DNA of 64,000 nucleotides from Alviniconcha marisindica. Taxonomy: Eukaryota; Mollusca; Gastropoda; Provannidae. A program made the position numbers and the translations under genes. The stretch spans positions 636,001 through 700,000 of the forward strand of contig JABMCL010002025.1 of the NCBI GenBank assembly GCA_018857735.1, given 5' to 3'. Under the pieces are notes generated by a model. The model was given only the letters and a program-made list of their open reading frames with translations. It searched no databases and was not told the DNA's origin. Shown piece by piece: positions 1 through 64,000 of this stretch; position 1 is the first letter of the stretch; every line of letters begins with the position of its first letter.

Positions 1-714
1 TAAAGTGAAACTGACTTAGAAACAAAAAAATCCTATTAATTTACATGTGAGCACACTTTAAAGTCAAATGATGGATACCAGGCCCAAATCATTCAAACAG
101 GATTTTTTTTTAAACACAAAAAACATGCCCAGTCAACTGTAATGGTTATTGGGTGATTCAGGCAGGGTTGTTAACTCCCTTGACTTTTGCCCGGCATCGC
201 TTAAGTCCCTTGGCTGCTTTTACTTCCGGTGCGTACTTTCTTCACACTGGTAGGCGGTGAAGTGAATTTTACACTGCCAACTTTAAGGCATTTTTTGGAG
301 GCCCGTAGTCATAATGTGTCTGGAAATAAGCAATAACTTGTTGCTCGTGCTATAGGATGCCCCAAAACACTTTTTTTCTACGAACTCGCGATCTTCTGGT
401 CAGCCAAAAAACGACGCAAAGACACTTTTTTCCACCCTCCATCCCCTTTCCACGGTAATTTTTGCAACTGCAACAGTATTGGCATTTGTACTGCTTCCAA
501 TTCTAGGTTCAACTTCCATTGTTATACACAGAGTGAAGCAATGCCTACTCAGAAATCGGCCCGGAAATGCGCTGCGACCTCTCGCAACTTCTTGCGCAAA
601 AGCTTACAAAGCTCATTCACTCTAGCAAACCTGAATTGCCCAATACCAGGAAGCCAACCATTTATTTACAGCTCTCGAAACGTTAGCGGACGAGATCAAC
701 AGCTCCAAACCCAC
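1..714. other. CHD1L intron with a dispersed repeat at about 395-660
   Basis: No exon seen. The stretch about 395-660 (from ACGACGCAAAGACAC to TTGCCCAATACC) is alignable with about 10600-10850 in another CHD1L intron, sharing blocks such as GGCATTTGTACTGCTT and CTACTCAGAAAT, so both are diverged copies of one dispersed repeat of unknown type. Confidence 0.55.
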
Positions 715-19520
<18,806 letters not shown>

Positions 19521-19727
19521 TCTGGAATCAAGAATGACTGTGATTGCACCACATCCCTGCTTGGTTTAGTTTCCGCGGTAAACAATTGAGTGGTTACGAA
19601 AGGTAACTCCATAACGCCACTTTGCAGAGTATCTTCCCCTGTTTGAGCAGACAAACCAAAATGGAGGCTAAGTGAATTTTGTGGGTGTCATTTTTCTGTG
19701 AAGTCTGTGGTTTCTCGACTGTATAAC
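19521..19727. promoter_or_regulatory. Shared promoter between CHD1L and VPS50
   Basis: Only 207 bp separate the two start codons, so transcription of both genes must start here or in unseen upstream exons. There is no TATA box that I can see. ACCAAAATGGAGGC at about 19656-19669 resembles the YY1 core (AAAATGGCGG). It also contains a four-codon upstream frame on the plus strand, ATG at 19661 to TGA at 19675. Promoter function is inferred from position. Confidence 0.65.
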
Positions 19728-63381
<43,654 letters not shown>

Positions 63382-63429
63382 GTAAAGGGACCATTCACAA
63401 TGTTATATGGAATTGTTTTTACATTCCCC

Positions 63430-63672
63430 CCCCCCCCCCCCCAACACTCACACACAACCCTACCTCGGCCCCCTCTACACGCGCGCACACACACGCACGC
63501 ACACATGCACACACACCAGTTTATTATTCCAGTTGCAATGTCTTTGGTGTGTAAACCTTCTTATGTTTGATGGTGAAAAAAGTTTAAAGTGTGTGCAGGT
63601 GGCCTTTTTTTTATTATGCCAGTGTTTTTGTTGTCGTTGTTATCCTTTTGTGTGTTTGTATTTCTTTTGTTC

Positions 63673-63727
<55 letters not shown>

Positions 63728-63916
63728 TGTTCATGTGTGTGAATGTGCACATTTGAGTGTGCACATGTGTAGGTGTATTACTTTTGTTTGTGTGTGTGTA
63801 AGTGTGTGTGTATGTGTGTATTTGTGTGTGTATATGTGTGTGTGTTTGTATGTGTAGGTGAATTACTTTTGTTCATGTGTATGTGTGGTGTATGTGTGTG
63901 TGTATGTGTGTCTGAT

Positions 63917-63992
<76 letters not shown>

Positions 63993-64000
63993 TTTCTTCA
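63430..64000. repeat. C-run and (GT)n microsatellites
   Basis: C-rich run 63427-63442, (AC)n-like 63480-63515, (GT)n 63676-63722 and 63915-63990 in VPS50 intron 24. No exon seen. Confidence 0.9.

Overview
The window is a piece of an intron-rich animal nuclear genome. It is dominated by tandem repeats: (GT)n and (GA)n microsatellites, more than twenty minisatellites, and small dispersed elements. The style of the repeats and the divergence of the two genes suggest a mollusc, probably a gastropod; this is inference. I recognise only two protein-coding genes, both conserved, both split into many small exons, and arranged head to head with 207 bp between their start codons.

Minus strand, 19520 down to 715 and continuing off the left edge: CHD1L (ALC1), a SNF2-family chromatin-remodelling ATPase. 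Thirteen coding exons are visible. They run from the initiator methionine through helicase motifs I, Ia, II, III, IV and V to the linker before the macro domain, which lies outside. The exon that should carry the end of motif V through motif VI is broken. It runs into an A52/T31 homopolymer block, and what should be its 3' end appears as a roughly 40-bp minisatellite of about 25 copies.

Plus strand, 19728 to 63381 and continuing off the right edge: VPS50 (syndetin/CCDC132), the EARP-complex subunit for endosomal recycling. Twenty-four coding exons (about 866 codons) were placed. All junction phases agree except for one extra nucleotide in exon 15.

Region by region: 1-19.5 kb holds CHD1L and its introns (2.7-kb, 1.0-kb, 0.6-kb, 1.8-kb and 0.55-kb minisatellites, plus two TTAA-flanked elements). 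19.5-19.73 kb is the shared promoter. 19.7-64 kb holds VPS50 and its introns.

The most unusual observation is that many minisatellites and short duplications contain the neighbouring exon-intron junction. At about fifteen junctions in the two genes, the repeat unit includes the acceptor or donor, often with the adjoining exon bases. The introns are therefore filled with decoy splice sites copied from real ones. Other notable items are a piggyBac-like miniature element family (TTAA sites, four copies, plus a distinct 705-bp TTAA element with a paralogous empty site), an array of TTTGTCGCGACAAA-type palindromes joined to a tRNA-like SINE, and one minisatellite family shared between introns of both genes. 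No rRNA, CRISPR array or virus was seen.
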